This document shows positions 1-11,162 of a stretch of DNA of 64,000 nt, piece by piece (position 1 is the first letter of the stretch; each line of letters starts with the position of its first letter). This DNA is from Morchella semilibera (taxonomy: Eukaryota; Ascomycota; Pezizomycetes; Pezizales; Morchellaceae): contig WBVU01000004.1 of assembly GCA_009192285.1 (NCBI GenBank), positions 2,936,001 to 3,000,000 of the forward strand, given 5' to 3'. The notes below the pieces were generated by a model. That model was given only the letters and a program-made list of their open reading frames with translations, was not told where the DNA came from and did not search any database. Both the position numbers and the translations under genes were made by a program.

Positions 1-196
1 GTATCTCTTGATATTTGGGCAGCAGTAAGTCCTGTCTTATGGAGGGTAATGACAGCTTGTCTCTTGTCATATCTTGAAAGCTCCCTTTTGGGGGGGGTGG
101 TTGTGGCTTCATGGTGTTGCGCAATGGTTGCGGGGGGGTGGGTGTTGCGGGCGTTGACACGGACAAAAAACGGCGGAAATTAGTTGAGCGCGACTG
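1..196 (-). mobile_element. Tc1/mariner element, terminal part, cut by window edge
   Basis: Reading the minus strand inward from 196, the end has the Tc1-like form CAGTCGCGCTCAACTAATTT. It is followed further in by the start of a helix-turn-helix transposase domain; residues LSRYDKRQAVITLHKTGL are readable at about 35-88. The element sits at a TA (197-198) inside an LTR-A copy, as expected of this superfamily, and LTR-A resumes directly as CATAGGAATC. An eight-G run (90-97) puts the nearest upstream ATG (on the minus strand, near 112) out of frame with the domain, so the gene may be frameshifted or start elsewhere. The rest of the element lies outside the window. Confidence 0.7.
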
Positions 197-475
197 TACA
201 TAGGAATCTACTCCTATTCTCAAGCCATAGCTCCCCGTACCTCAAGATTCTTTCCTCTAAAAGAGGAAAGCTATAGTACCTCTCATCGTTCTCGTTGAGG
301 TGCATCCGGTCCTCACCTTCTCTGCCCTGCGCTCTTGTGCCTTAGCTCTTACCTTTGCCTTCGTCGGTGCCTGTGCTTGGGCCTGCCCGGCACTGTTCCT
401 GTCTTCGTCAGTCTCCTCGAATCCTTCTGCGTCATCATTGTCATCTTCTACTTTGCGTCGGGTTACTCCGTCACA
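197..475 (+). repeat. LTR-A, 3' half, cut by the Tc1 element
   Basis: This matches the second half of the LTR-A consensus seen whole at 27406-28038 and ends in CCGTCACA. Its 5' half would lie left of the Tc1/mariner insertion. Confidence 0.8.
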
Positions 476-519
476 GATATTCTGGTATGATGGAAAACAA
501 TAAATTATGAGTTAAAAAA
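476..519 (+). repeat. Possible 3' end of the poly-A retroposon family
   Basis: The stretch ends AATTATGAGTT followed by eight A. The retroposon at 30167-30898 ends AATTATGAGTT followed by sixteen A. Only this short tail is shared, so the assignment is tentative. The DNA from 520 to 642 shows nothing recognisable. Confidence 0.3.
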
Positions 520-647
520 AAGTTTACTCTAGAATATGTATTCCTGTAGCACAGGATTTAGACTCGCACTTAAGGTATTAATAAATACTATGATTGACTT
601 GTTGCTTGAATCCTGTTGTCCGAAAATACTCCGGAGTTCTGTATTCT

Positions 648-1276
648 TGTAACGGAGTGATTCGACGCAAAGAAGAAGATGACTATGATGACGCAGAAGG
701 ACTGGAGGAGCACAGTCTACTCGACGAGGGTACCGACAAAGACAGAGGCAATACCGGCCAGTCACAAGCACAGGTACCGGCAAAGGTAAAGGCAAGGGCA
801 AGGGCACAAGAGCACAGAGCAGAAAAGGTGAGGGCCGGATGGACCTCAACGAGAACGATGAGAGGTACTATGGTTTTCCTCATTAGAGGACAGGATTTTG
901 GGTACGAGAGGCTATGACTTGAGAATAGGAGTAAATTCCTATGTACTGAGATAACAGGAAGATGAAACAGAGAGAAAAGAAAGAAAGAACTAAAGAAAAC
1001 ATCTATCCCCGTTATTTAACACTTTCCCTCCTCCAGACCGCTATGACTCATACATCAGTTCATAGAAACCCACAGAAACCCGTCGCATCCACACCTCATA
1101 TTTCTCCCCACCATCTTCGCTATTTACCTTACAAATCCATCACGCCATCGAACCTCCTAGAACCCAATGACGACAACCTCCTTTAGCATACCCCCTCCTC
1201 ACTTAACCATTCCTAAACAATGACAACAGCGCTTTGACTACCGAACCCTCGGGACCGATGCCAAGACGCCGGGACA
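648..1276 (-). repeat. Solo LTR-A
   Basis: A complete 629-bp LTR read on the minus strand, from TGTAACGG (648) to CCGGGACA (1276). The 5-bp target duplication ATTCT is exact (643-647 and 1277-1281), so this is an independent solo LTR. Confidence 0.9.
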
Positions 1277-1329
1277 ATTCTTTGCCTTAGTGATTTATTA
1301 TAACTGTAAAATATAAGCAAACAAGATGG

Positions 1330-1666
1330 GTAAAAAGTCCTTTGTCTATTTTCATTATAGAGCTGGGCGGGACGAGAATGGAATAAGCCTAAGTACACAA
1401 CCGAAGTAGAGTGGAATAATGCAAGGCAAAGGACATGGTAAATGAAAACACGAGGACTATAGACGAGGCAGGGGCTAGGAATATTCTCCTGTCTCCCGAG
1501 GGACAGTAGAAACATCTTGGCAATAACTAAGAGTGCTAAAGTATATATTGACTAAGAGTACAAGAAGGTTGCGTGAAGAAGAAAAGAGAGAAAAAGAAGT
1601 CCTACAAGCGAGAAAGAGAGCTCATTATATATAGTCTCAATACTCCTCCACTGACTCATCTCACAG
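1330..1666 (-). repeat. Degraded LTR-C-like fragment
   Basis: The stretch resembles LTR-C (28764-29265) in the same orientation. It has a run similar to GGTTGCGTGAAGAAGAAAAG, then a TATATATAG-like box and GACTCAT. It is interrupted by the LTR-A copy at 1667-2292, and about 35 bases of its 5' end (CATGACTAATC and following) appear beyond that at 2293-2328. Confidence 0.5.
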
Positions 1667-2292
1667 TATGACGGAGGAACCTGACGTAAAGTAGAAGATG
1701 ACAATGATGCAGAAGGACTCGAGGAGCACATCCAGCACAACGAGAAAATCAACGAAAACAGAAACAACACTGAGCAGGCACGAGTACAGTCACCGGTGAA
1801 GGCAAAGACAAAGGCAGAGGCAAAAAGGCGCAGAGCAGGGAAGGTGAGGACCGGATGGACCTCAACGAGAACGATGACAGGTACTATAGATTTCCTCTAA
1901 ATAGGATAGAATCTTGAATGCGAGGGCTTATAGCTTGAAGATAGGAGTATATTCCTATGTACCGAGATAATAGGAAGGAGAAACAGAGAGAAAAGAAAGA
2001 AAGAACTAAAGAAAACATCTATCCCCGTTATTTAATACTTCCCTCCTCCAGTCCGCTATGACTCACCCATCAGCTTATAGAAACCCATAGAAACCTATCA
2101 CAACTACAACTCGTATTCCTCCCCACCATCTCTTCTATTTTTATTACAAATCCATCACGCCATCGAACCTCCTAGAACTCAATGACGACACTGTCTCTTT
2201 AGCACACTCCTTCCTCACTTAGCATTACTTTAACAATCACAACAGCACTTCGACTACCGAACCCTCTGGAGCGATGCCAAGATGCCGGGACA
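1667..2292 (-). repeat. LTR-A copy inside an LTR-C-like fragment
   Basis: The copy runs from TATGACGG to CCGGGACA. The flanks (CACAG and GAAAG) do not form a clear duplication, so one side has probably been lost. Confidence 0.75.
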
Positions 2293-2328
2293 GAAAGCCA
2301 TGACTAATCTTTTTTCCTGCAATATTGC

Positions 2329-2466
2329 TGTGATGGAGTAACCGAGACGCAACATTACAAATAACAATAATGTCGTAGAATGACTCGAGGATCACAGCCA
2401 GAGGCAGTAGGGACACCGAGTAGGTATAAGAATAGGCACCGTCGAGGGCAAAGAGAAGGACAGACT
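2329..2466 (-). repeat. Diverged LTR-A fragment
   Basis: The TGTGATGGAGTAACCGAGAC start and the AGGATCACAGCCAGAG stretch match LTR-A on the minus strand. It is cut by the two adjoining MITEs. Confidence 0.5.
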
Positions 2467-2573
2467 CATCAGCAAGATTTCACAAGTCTCAGGGGGTTAT
2501 TTGGATCTCAGGGGATTCAGAAGACTGTCAGAAGTCTCAGGAGACTCCAGCTACAAATGGTTAAGCTTGCTGA
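2467..2573 (+). mobile_element. CATCAGCAA MITE, short type
   Basis: It begins CATCAGCAAGATTTCAC, ends AAGCTTGCTGA, and carries repeated CTCAGGAGACT units. It abuts a second copy directly, sharing the sequence CTGACATCAG at the junction. Confidence 0.8.
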
Positions 2574-2710
2574 CATCAGCAAGACTTCGTTTGTCTCCTG
2601 ATATCTCCTGAGCCTCAGGAGACTCAAAAAATATGCAGGAGTCTCAAGAGACTCTCAGGAGACCCAGGAGACTGTTGGGAGACCACAGTCACAAGTTGAG
2701 TTTGCTGATG
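2574..2710 (+). mobile_element. CATCAGCAA MITE, 137-bp type
   Basis: It runs from CATCAGCAAGACTTCG to GAGTTTGCTGATG and is exactly 137 bp. It lies head-to-tail behind a short-type copy, so no separate duplication can be read. Confidence 0.85.
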
Positions 2711-2726
2711 GATAGAAGCGGAAAGG

Positions 2727-2936
2727 TGTAACAGGGTAACCGGGAGGCCAGGTAGCGGAAGACAATGATGATGCAGAACGACTCAAGGAGCATAGCCTGA
2801 ACAATGAGAACACTGACGAAGACGAAGAAAACACCGGGCAGGCATAAGCACAGGCACCAGTGAGGGCAAAGGCAAGAGCAAAGGCAAAAGGGCACATGAC
2901 AGAGGAAGTAGTAAGAACCGGATGGATGTTCCGGCG
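2727..2936 (-). repeat. LTR-A fragment
   Basis: It begins TGTAACAGGGTAACCGGG and continues through the LTR-A segment with ACACCGGGCAGGCATAAGC. It is truncated where the next, plus-oriented LTR-A begins. Confidence 0.6.
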
Positions 2937-3315
2937 TTCTGGCATCGGTCCCGAGTTTTCGGTAGTCGAAGCACTGTCGTGGTTGTTTTAGTAATGTTAA
3001 GCGAGGAGAAGGTATGCTGAGGAGGGGGTATCGTCATTGGGTTTTAGGAGGTTAGATGGCGTGATGGATTGGTAATGTAAATAGGGAAGATGGTGGGAAG
3101 GAATACGAGCTGTGGTAGCGATGGGTTTCCATAGAGTTCTATGAACGACAGTGTGAGTAATAGCGGACTGGTGGAAGAGGTGTGTTAAATAACGGGGATA
3201 AAAGTTTTCCTTAGTTCTTTCTTTCTTTTCCCTCTGTCTCGTCTTCCTGTTATTTCGGTACATAGGGATCTACTCCTATCTCTAAGCCATAGCTTCTCGT
3301 ACCTAAAACTCCCTC
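2937..3315 (+). repeat. LTR-A that received the Plavaka transposon (left part)
   Basis: It begins TGTTCCGGCGTTCTGGCATC and runs to the insertion point of the 11.3-kb transposon. LTR-A sequence resumes at 14641 (CCTCTACGAGGAAGTCC) and is cut again at 14676. Base pairs TC at 3314-3315 are repeated at 14641-14642. Confidence 0.75.
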
Positions 3316-3382
3316 CATCAGCAAGCTTGCAGTTGTCTCTGGGCGCATAACCCTCCGCCCTGGCGCAAACTTTGTGGTTACC

Positions 3383-3508
3383 CTGCGCCAGGTGCCACCC
3401 TGGGAATCACTCTGCGCCAGGCGTTATCCCGTGAATTATTCTGCGCCAGGCGTCATTTTCTGGGATATTCTGCGCCAGGCGCCATCCTCTGAATTATTCT
3501 GCGCCAGG
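3383..3508 (+). repeat. Left subterminal tandem array, 29-bp period
   Basis: CTGCGCCAGG occurs at 3383, 3412, 3441, 3470 and 3499, exactly 29 bp apart each time, with partly conserved spacers (GAATTATT, GGGATATT). An inverted CCCTGGCGC lies just outside at about 3358. In CACTA transposons such arrays are where the element's own protein binds. That role here is inferred. Confidence 0.85.
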
Positions 3509-3640
3509 CGCCCTCTTCTTTTTCTCCATTCACGCTAGGAGATTTCCCGTGTCCCATACGGCACCTGGCGTTCCAGGAGATTTGGCGATAGCTCCTTTCA
3601 CTATCGCGAGTCCCTACGAAGTTGTAGGTAGCCTATATAT

Positions 3641-6600
3641 CTAACTAAATTCATTCCATGTCCGCAGATCTATTCTAGTATTCACAAGCCAGTTTCCCCT
3701 GTCTATCTCAAATAAATGTGCCATCCCTAAAATACACCGTATATTCACTACCAAAATTTGGTTACTACTTTTTCTAGAGGCTTTAAGAAGACCATGAGAG
3801 CTATCGGGAATCCCTAGGTCCTTGGCCTCCAAGAGTTCGATCGCGCATAGCCGGTGCGCCCGTCCCCTATTATCTCGTAGCTTAAATAAAGCCTCCAGGC
3901 GTCCTGGTAGCCTTGCCCCGAACGCTCCCCATTGATCTCGAGTCCCCACCGTTACCCATGTCCAATCTCTCCTCAGTGATCCTTTTCTAAATGCTGCATT
4001 TCCCGTGCAGCGCAGGTTATGAATTTCGTATGCATCTGGTCTTTGAAAAATTGGAACTGGAACCTGGAGGCAGGTAAATCGTTCAACTCGGAGCTCGCCA
4101 AGGTTTTCAAGGCTTCCGCCAAAGCTCTCTGAACACCCCGCATCCTCCGCATATTCTCTTATCATGCGATAAAATCTTATTCTACTCATCTTGAGTTCAT
4201 CTGCAATATCGCATAGGCTTTCTAGCCTGGTAGAGCGGTTGCAAAGCCTTTTTAAGGGCAACTCGGAGTTGATTATAGGCCGTTCATTCGGTGCTCTCTT
4301 GCGGTCTTCTATCTTAAAAATATCAAGTAATTCCCGCAAGTTCTCACGATGCTCTCATAGGCTCTCGTTGCGGTTCTTAGAAGATCCGTCAGCTTCCACG
4401 ATATCCTTGAGGTTCAGTATCCGTATTTCTAGTGCCAATCGTCTTCCGCCGTAATCAAGAATTTGGGTCGCCGCATCAACTTTGTTTGAAGCGGCGTATG
4501 CTTCTTTGATTTGGTGTACGTGGGCCAGTTCGCTGATATCCGTAGAGAACATAGGAATATTCCCGAATCGCTCCACATGCTCTCGGTAATGTGATAATTG
4601 ATGCAATTTGATGAAGTTGAAATGAGATTTCTCGCGGATCTCGCGGACCTCTTCTAAGCCACAGTCAATCCTCTGAAAGCCCTCCTGCCGGAGAGCCCGT
4701 GTTCGATTCTTTGCATCCTTCTTAGTTTGCTTGTAGGCTCGAAATTCTAAAAAGATATCCTTATACCTATGGAAGTCCTTGAGATAACCCTCCAAATATT
4801 CAAGTGTACTCTTGGTATGATTCCCGTATTGAGCCATCAGGTGAAAGTCAATCAGTGCCCGAACGCATTTCAAAGCCTTTCCGAAGTCAGCTCTGACAGA
4901 GCTCCCTGGATTTCTCAGAGCCACCGCCAAAGCTCCCAGAACTATACGTCCTAGGTTTCGCATCTCTTTCCCCTGCCATTGCGTGGTTGCCCTATAAGGC
5001 TTGTTCGGTACTGGCAAGCCGAGGATAAGGCCCAATCTTTGACCATGCTATATCGAACGCGTCGAGACGCCCGTGTTTTTTTGAGAAATCCTTGAACCTA
5101 TTCCATCATATGCTTTAACATTCCAAGGTAGATGTTGTGCAATAGATCCGGTTTGTTCAAGTCGTACACCTTGTATCTCGGCATACCCCATAAAGCATTG
5201 AAAAGGGTCTTCAAAGACCTCGATACAAGGTATTCTACTGGTGATGTATTCATGGAGTTCTCATTAAACTGCCGTACCATCTTCTGGTAGGTCTCTTGAT
5301 CACTCATAGAGCTCTGCCGATAGTTTCCAAGGTTCTTATACTCCACCTCACATCTTGAGCAGGCGAAATTGGTGATGTTTTGCAACGAGGCATGCTCAGG
5401 TTGGTCCGCGATCCACCCAAACAGTACAGGAAAACATAGCCGTTCATATCCATCCGCGCAGGATATCAACTCGCCCTCCTCGCCACTACTTTTCAGGCTT
5501 TTGAAGATATCTTTGAGAGCGTTGTGCAGAGCCATCTGCGATTCCTGATGCAAAGCTGCATTCGCACTCGTATTTGAATTGAGCTTATAGGGCACTGGTA
5601 ATAGCGCTAGGAGTACTAACGAGTGCCCAGAGACTTTCATTCTCACAGAGGAATTGCTATTCCTAATTGTGAGATAGATTGACCATGCCTTTTTATCACC
5701 ACTAAAGTTCCTAAGGTGAGTGCCACCCGAGGCACTGATTACCGGAACTAACGTTGAACCCTCAGTGAGAGAATTCTTTTTGAGATCAGTCATGACTTTT
5801 CTGACTCTAACGAAACCTCCTAAAGCTCTCAGAAAGCTTCCCCTCACCTGTGTTTTCCACTACCAGTCCCCTGTATGTATTTCGCCGTAAATTCTCTCTC
5901 CCTTCTCGTTGTACTCCATTGACGGTGCAAATATAAGAGACTCCTTGAAGGCCCATTGTCCAAGAAGGAATCGAATAATTGTCATAGGGTCGCGATAGTA
6001 GTATGGTATGTTTTTCCCTCCTATAACAACCTCCGCATGGTTCCATGTTGACCTCCCTAGGCAATCGTTCATTTCCTCCATTTTTCGTATAAAACCTCGC
6101 CCATTTCTATAGGAGCTATGGCGATGGTCTCCGGGGGCATGTAGAAAGAAGCTATCGATACTTTCTTGTGATGCTTTGGACAAAATAAAGTACCGCGCCA
6201 TCCGGAATTCATACGATGAGTTGAAAGGTTGCCACGGATTGCCGAGAAGCCGTTGTACGCTTTTCTGATAGCCCTCAGAGCGATATAGAGCCTCCCCAGC
6301 ACCTTCATAGACCGTGGTGGATGCATCGCGAGTAATTCTCAACTCCTCCTCACAATCCTCCCTATCGTCTACAAAGTAAGACTCTGATTCTAGGTCTGAA
6401 TCTCCAGCAGCTTGTTGAGAGAAGTCAGAATATGTAGATGACCCGTCCTCGCAACTAGCATCATCCAGATCAAAGCCATCTGAAACCTTGTGAGACTCCT
6501 GTAGTCGTTTGTGATTCTCTTGCAAAAGATCGCATTGATTTGTGAACCATCCATCCGCTTCGTTAAGGTGATTATTCCGTAGGTGCTTCTCAAAGTTCGC

Positions 6601-6645
6601 TGAGGAGCTGTATTGCTTGCTGCAAAAAGGACAGGAGGACTTCAT
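3641..6645 (-). pseudogene. Plavaka-type transposase, decayed
   Basis: The gene starts at 6645 with a C2H2 zinc finger (C-x2-C-x12-H-x4-H) in its first 26 residues. It continues through NIPYYYRDPMTIIRFLLG and YGEIHTGDW, then THLRNFSGDKKAW and LVLLALLPVPYK, then PYRATTQWQGKEMRNLGR, and ends WLVNTRIDLRTWNEF. This order of motifs is that of fungal Plavaka transposases. A probable intron follows WKTQ (donor GTGAGG near 5845). Three in-frame stops are visible: TAG where the second W of the WW motif is expected (just after HTGDW), TAG after HMME near 5098, and TGA at about 4350. All are explainable as TGG to TAG or CGA to TGA. At least two frame changes lie between 5035 and 5098. This copy cannot make a full protein. 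Confidence 0.75.
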
Positions 6646-7428
6646 TAGGTGTCGCGATAGCTCCCATCGCTCTCGGAGGTGTCAAAATTACTACTGCCAA
6701 GCCTGTGGATTACTAATACTTGTGAGGGTGTATTGGAGGGCACACAACCTCTTGCCAAACAAACTTTCTAGCAACGTCATATATTCACGTTGAAAACTAA
6801 CCAACATATGCTTTCAAATCAAACTCAACATCTATCGCACATATCGGCCAAACCTTCTAGGGATTCACCACTACTCCAAAAGGTTTCACGAGTACCCTCG
6901 AAATCGTGGCTCAAAATCGTGGGCAATGCCGAGAAATCCGTATCTTTTGATACCCAAATGACTACATCTGTACTTGAAAACGAGATCAGAACAGCTAACG
7001 ATTCGAAGAAAAGCCATCATGCCAACACCAAAACGGACTCGAATACCAACACTCATACTAATCTACATCATTTAGTAACTTGCCCAAAACCGTCGAAACA
7101 CACCTGAGCAATCAATGATTCTGGCTCTGTGCGTTCTGGCGAAGACTGTGGAAGCTTTCGAAAGATCCTCTCATAGCTCTTAATGACTAATTTGATTTCG
7201 TTTGAGTGTTGGAAGAAGAGGTATAAGAACCTCTTCTTCCACCCTTGGGAGACCTTTCTTCACCATCCCCATTACTCTTCACAACCTCGCCAGGCATTGA
7301 GCTGGTGCGTTCTACCTATATTACGTTAATCATTCTTGTTCGTTCAGCCTTTTCAATTTCATTTCAACTTGATATCATCCACTTCGACACTTTCAACTTG
7401 ATACCTCCCCAGAATTTCCAGTTGAAAG
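6646..7428. promoter_or_regulatory. Divergent intergenic region between transposase and second transposon gene
   Basis: About 780 bp separate the two divergent start codons. The motif TCGCGATAGCTCCC (6652-6665) sits a few bases upstream of the transposase ATG, and related AGCTATCG motifs recur elsewhere in the element. No convincing reading frame lies here. Shared promoter function is inferred from position only. Confidence 0.4.
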
Positions 7429-10358
7429 ATGCCTCCCAACGCTACTAAGAGTACCCCTGGGAAGGTAGTATATAAACACCACATGGTTGTTCCCTAATCA
7501 CTATACATTAGTTTCTAACATACCTCCAGTCCGGTGGCAAGTCGAAAGGCCCCTCCCATCGTACTATCATGGCTCCGCCTCCTGTACCCCGCCTTCCGCT
7601 AAGGCGTCTTCGGAACAGAGTTGTTGGATAATATCGGTCGATGTCGGAAGTAGAATGATGGATTAGGAAGGAACTTGGGTAGTAGAATGTAAGCGCTAGG
7701 AGGAATTGGGCAGTAACAGATAGAATTGGGGTTATTGGGAATAGTATGGGTGGTACGGGAGTATAGTAGTTTCTATGGGTTTCTATGGTATGAGTCATTG
7801 GTGCGGGGGATAATTGTATATATAGTGTTTGTTCTTTCCTATGTTTCTGCCTCTCTAGGCAGCGTCTTCTTTCTGTTAGCAATACATTACTTTGGCCTCG
7901 GCCCTCCTGTCTTTGCATCATCCCTGAATCTGAACCTGAACCTGAACCTGTCTCGCCTCGGGTATCTCCTGAGCCGACCCTGTCTCCGTCCTCGTCCCTG
8001 GATCCACTCCGCTTAGCCCTTGACCCGACCCTGCCCCGTTAGACGTACTCACGATACCTTACAAAGCACTGCCAAAAGCCCTAGAGTAGAGATCCCAACC
8101 CCCCGAAAGCGTCAGCGCCAACCAGTCCCTGAATCTGAAGACGATATTGCCACAAGACCCCGTCATTCGAACCCACAAGCTCTTGATAGCCCTCCCCAAA
8201 GCTCTCCAAGATTGTTCGCAACCCCCCGAAAACGTGGGTGCCAACCAGTTCTTGATTCCGAAGACGAGATTGCCACACGACCCCATCGCTCGAACCTGCA
8301 GGCTCCTGATAGTCCTGACATCACTCCCAGAAGCCCTGAAAGATCTCGACCAACCCCTCGAAAGCGTCTGCACCAGCCTATCCCCGAAGCTGAAGAGGAA
8401 GAGTTGACTATCCTCTCACATAGAGTAGGAATTCCCTGGAGTTACGACGGTCCACCACCAGACCTCACCCTTAAACAGGCGCTGACACCCACGAAGACTG
8501 CTCCCGCGCCACCCAAGGCTTCGCAAGCACCCAAGGCCCCCCCAGTTTGGAAGAAGGCAACAGCAGCAGCAGATATCGCATTAGCTAAAGCTTATCCAAG
8601 CACTCCAGAGACTATCACATCTCCCAAAGCCCCAGAAACAACTTCCAGAACCACAGCAAAAACTTCCAAAACCACCCCAGCATCAGCAACACGGACCGCT
8701 GTCGCAGGCCCAAGCATTCCAAAAGATACCTCCAAAACCACATCAGCATCAGCAACAAGGACTGCTGTCGCAGGCCCAAGCACTCCAAAAGTCACCTCCA
8801 AAGCTCCAAGAGCAACAGCAACAGCACCAACCGCCCGACAAGATCTGCGGTCTGGGCCATCCTCTACTACTAATTCTCAGCCTGCTAGTACACCCCCGAG
8901 AGCCATCCACAAAGCTCCCAGAGCTATCGCGATATTCAAGAGCGCACATCAAAACGAAGATAGAGACAAGCACAATCATCCTGAGGACGGAGACGAAAAC
9001 GAAGACGAAGACGAGGACGAAGACGAGGACGAAGACGAGGACGGTGACGGAGACGACGAAGACGAACCTCGCCACGCCTCACAAGAACGTCGTCAGAGAC
9101 AGAAAAAAAAAAGGCTTTCAAGGCAAGGTGGTCAAAGGAGGTTGTTTCGATGGACGCAAGCACTGCCAAGGTGACTTTGGGATTGGCCGCCTCCCCAAAG
9201 GGTTACAACAGATTGAGGAAAGACCTCGCCGTAGAGATGACAAGAACAAGATGGGTCAATAAAAGAACTAGCGGGCTTACTCATTTTAATGAGTTGGTGG
9301 CATGGCTTCTTGAACAGAGGCCTCTGGTAGGTTTGGCCACGATCATGGGAGGCCAGAGGAATAGCGCCAGGGCCAAGATACAGGAAGCACTTACCTGGCT
9401 AGTGGTCAATGTCAGTCGGAAGGAAAAGGTCTCTAAGGGCTTGGGGAATCGGGAATTCACTGAGATTGACGCTCACGACCCCGAGCTGGACGCTGACGAT
9501 TCGGATGATCTGCCACAAGGGCTCTCAGGGCACTCGGCAAAGCGCCAAAAGCTATCGCCACAATCTGAGCGGACTAATATCTGGGTCACCGTTGTCGACC
9601 CTGACCGTTTTAATGAATACGATCCTGATGCTAGGAGACGGGAATACACTTGGACCCATGCACATAATGAGCCTAGTTACGCTGCCGTGATGACTCGGAG
9701 GAATATCCAAGAGCTTGGAAGAGTCGCCTGCAAGCATATCCCCATTGGTCGGTTGGTCCGGGAATTCTATCGCTCGATAAACCAACCAGCCGAACTGGAA
9801 GAGGAGCCAGCCTGGGTCCGCATAATGGACACTGAGGAAGTAGAAGCCTGGATGCTCGGAAGTCTGGCGAAACCTCTCCGTGTTCTGGCCATACTTCACA
9901 GAGTAGGCCAGACTGAACCCCATGGTGGTGATGAAACCCCTCCTAGAAGACTATACCAGCCATACACAACTAGTGACGATTATGGACACTTTGATTATCC
10001 GGCTGAAGACTCTGAGTTTGAGGGCGGAGTTAGAATGACCTCCATTGGAACCAGGCTTATCATGCCGAAGAGTGATGCGTTGTTCCAGGTAAACCTCCAC
10101 AAGATCTCGTCACGCCGGAATAGGCAGCAATCAGCCCTTGAGCTCCTCAATCAGAAGTACCTTAATAAGTACCCTGTGGGTGTTGGTATTGCGGACCCTA
10201 ACTTCAGAATCAGGCGTGTCTGGGGGGCTGCGGAGATCGCTCAGAAGCGTGAGGAGGACAGAGCCAAAAACCCGCGGCACCGCGCAACGGGAAAGCTGAA
10301 GACTCCCTTGGTTCCCCTCCCCGGAGGTAGTGGTGATGGTGGTGGTTATAGTGTTTAG
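7429..10358 (+). pseudogene. Transposon gene 2, unknown acidic protein, interrupted
   Basis: Exon 1 (7429-7464) starts MPPNATKSTPGK. An intron with GTAGTA donor, CTAAC branch point and CAG acceptor follows (7465-7529). Exon 2 starts at 7530 and is split after codon HR by the LTR-E insertion (7565-8043). The reading frame resumes cleanly at 8049 (THDTLQSTAK) once the duplicated CGTAC is discounted. The protein has a basic proline/threonine-rich part with repeated PTPRKR motifs, an Asp/Glu run (about 8990-9066), then about 400 residues that look globular (9150-10358). The two halves are in different frames, joined at a run of ten A (9103-9112). On the other side the frame reads sensibly as KKKAFKARWSKEV. 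I recognise no family. It may belong to the transposition machinery or be cargo. Confidence 0.55.
7565..8043 (+). repeat. Solo LTR-E inserted in transposon gene 2
   Basis: A 479-bp LTR starting TATCATGGCTCC and ending CCCCGTTAGA. The target duplication CGTAC is exact (7560-7564, 8044-8048). It contains TGAGTCA (7791-7797), TATATATAG (7817-7825), a pyrimidine-rich stretch and a short run of repeated CTGAAC hexamers. Confidence 0.85.
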
Positions 10359-10528
10359 GCCTATTTGGCGAGAGTTTGGACAGGTTTTGCGAGATTCTAG
10401 TGAGTTATTCGCATTTTAGCATGATTAATCTATTAACTGACCCACAGATTTTTTTCTTCCACTATTTTTGTTAGGGTATACAGAGATTTCGAAAGGTTTG
10501 GTGATAGCTTTAAGAGCTCTCAACATGG

Positions 10529-11162
10529 TGTCCCGGCGTCTTGGCATTTGTCCTGACAGTTCGGTAGGCGATGTACGGTTGTGGTTGTTAGGGAAATGTT
10601 AAGCGAGAGCGGGGAGTGCGAGGTGGAGGCTGTCGTCATTAGGTTCTGGGAGGTTCGATGGCGTGATGGATTGGTAATGTAGAATAGCGGAGATGGTGGG
10701 GAGGATTACGGGGTGTGGTAGTAACGGGTTTCTATGAGGTTCTATGAGCGGAGGTGTGAGTCATATTGAACTAGTGGAGGAGGTGTGTTAAATAGCCGAG
10801 ATAGATGTTTTCCTTAGTTCTTTCTTTCTTTTCTCTCTGTCTCGTCTTCCTGTTATCTCGGTACATAGGAATCTACTCCTATTTCTAAAGCCATAGCCTC
10901 TCGTACCAAAGACTCGATCCTCTGACAAGAGGAAACTCATAGTACCCCTCATCATTCTCGTTGAGGTCCCTTCGGTCCTCACTCTCCCTGCTCTGTGCTC
11001 TTGTGCCCTTGCTCTTGCCTTTGTCTTCGCCGGTGCCTGTGCTTGTGCCTGCCCGGCGTTGTCCCTGTCTTCATCGGCCCCCTCGTCGAGTACACTGTGC
11101 TCCTCGAGTTCCTCTTCGTCATCATTGTCATCTTCTTCTTTGCGTCGGGTTACTCCGTCACA
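10529..11162 (+). repeat. Solo LTR-A inside the Plavaka transposon
   Basis: The copy is 634 bp, from TGTCCCGGCG to CCGTCACA. The flanks are CATGG and CTTGG, a target duplication with one difference. It lies between genes 2 and 3 and breaks neither. Confidence 0.85.

Noticed and set aside
3350-3512. The 29-bp repeats considered as a CRISPR array
   Set aside because: Only about 10 bp are conserved, spacers are similar to each other, and the array lies just inside a DNA transposon end in a fungal genome.
6790-7107. A 105-codon frame between the transposase and gene 2
   Set aside because: It lacks a good start, is rich in Asn/Thr/Ser without pattern, and lies in the divergent promoter region.
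8020-8048. Start of transposon gene 2 placed inside the LTR (at 8020)
   Set aside because: Those codons belong to LTR-E and its duplication. The upstream exon at 7429 plus the intron to 7530 gives a natural start and keeps the frame across the insertion point.
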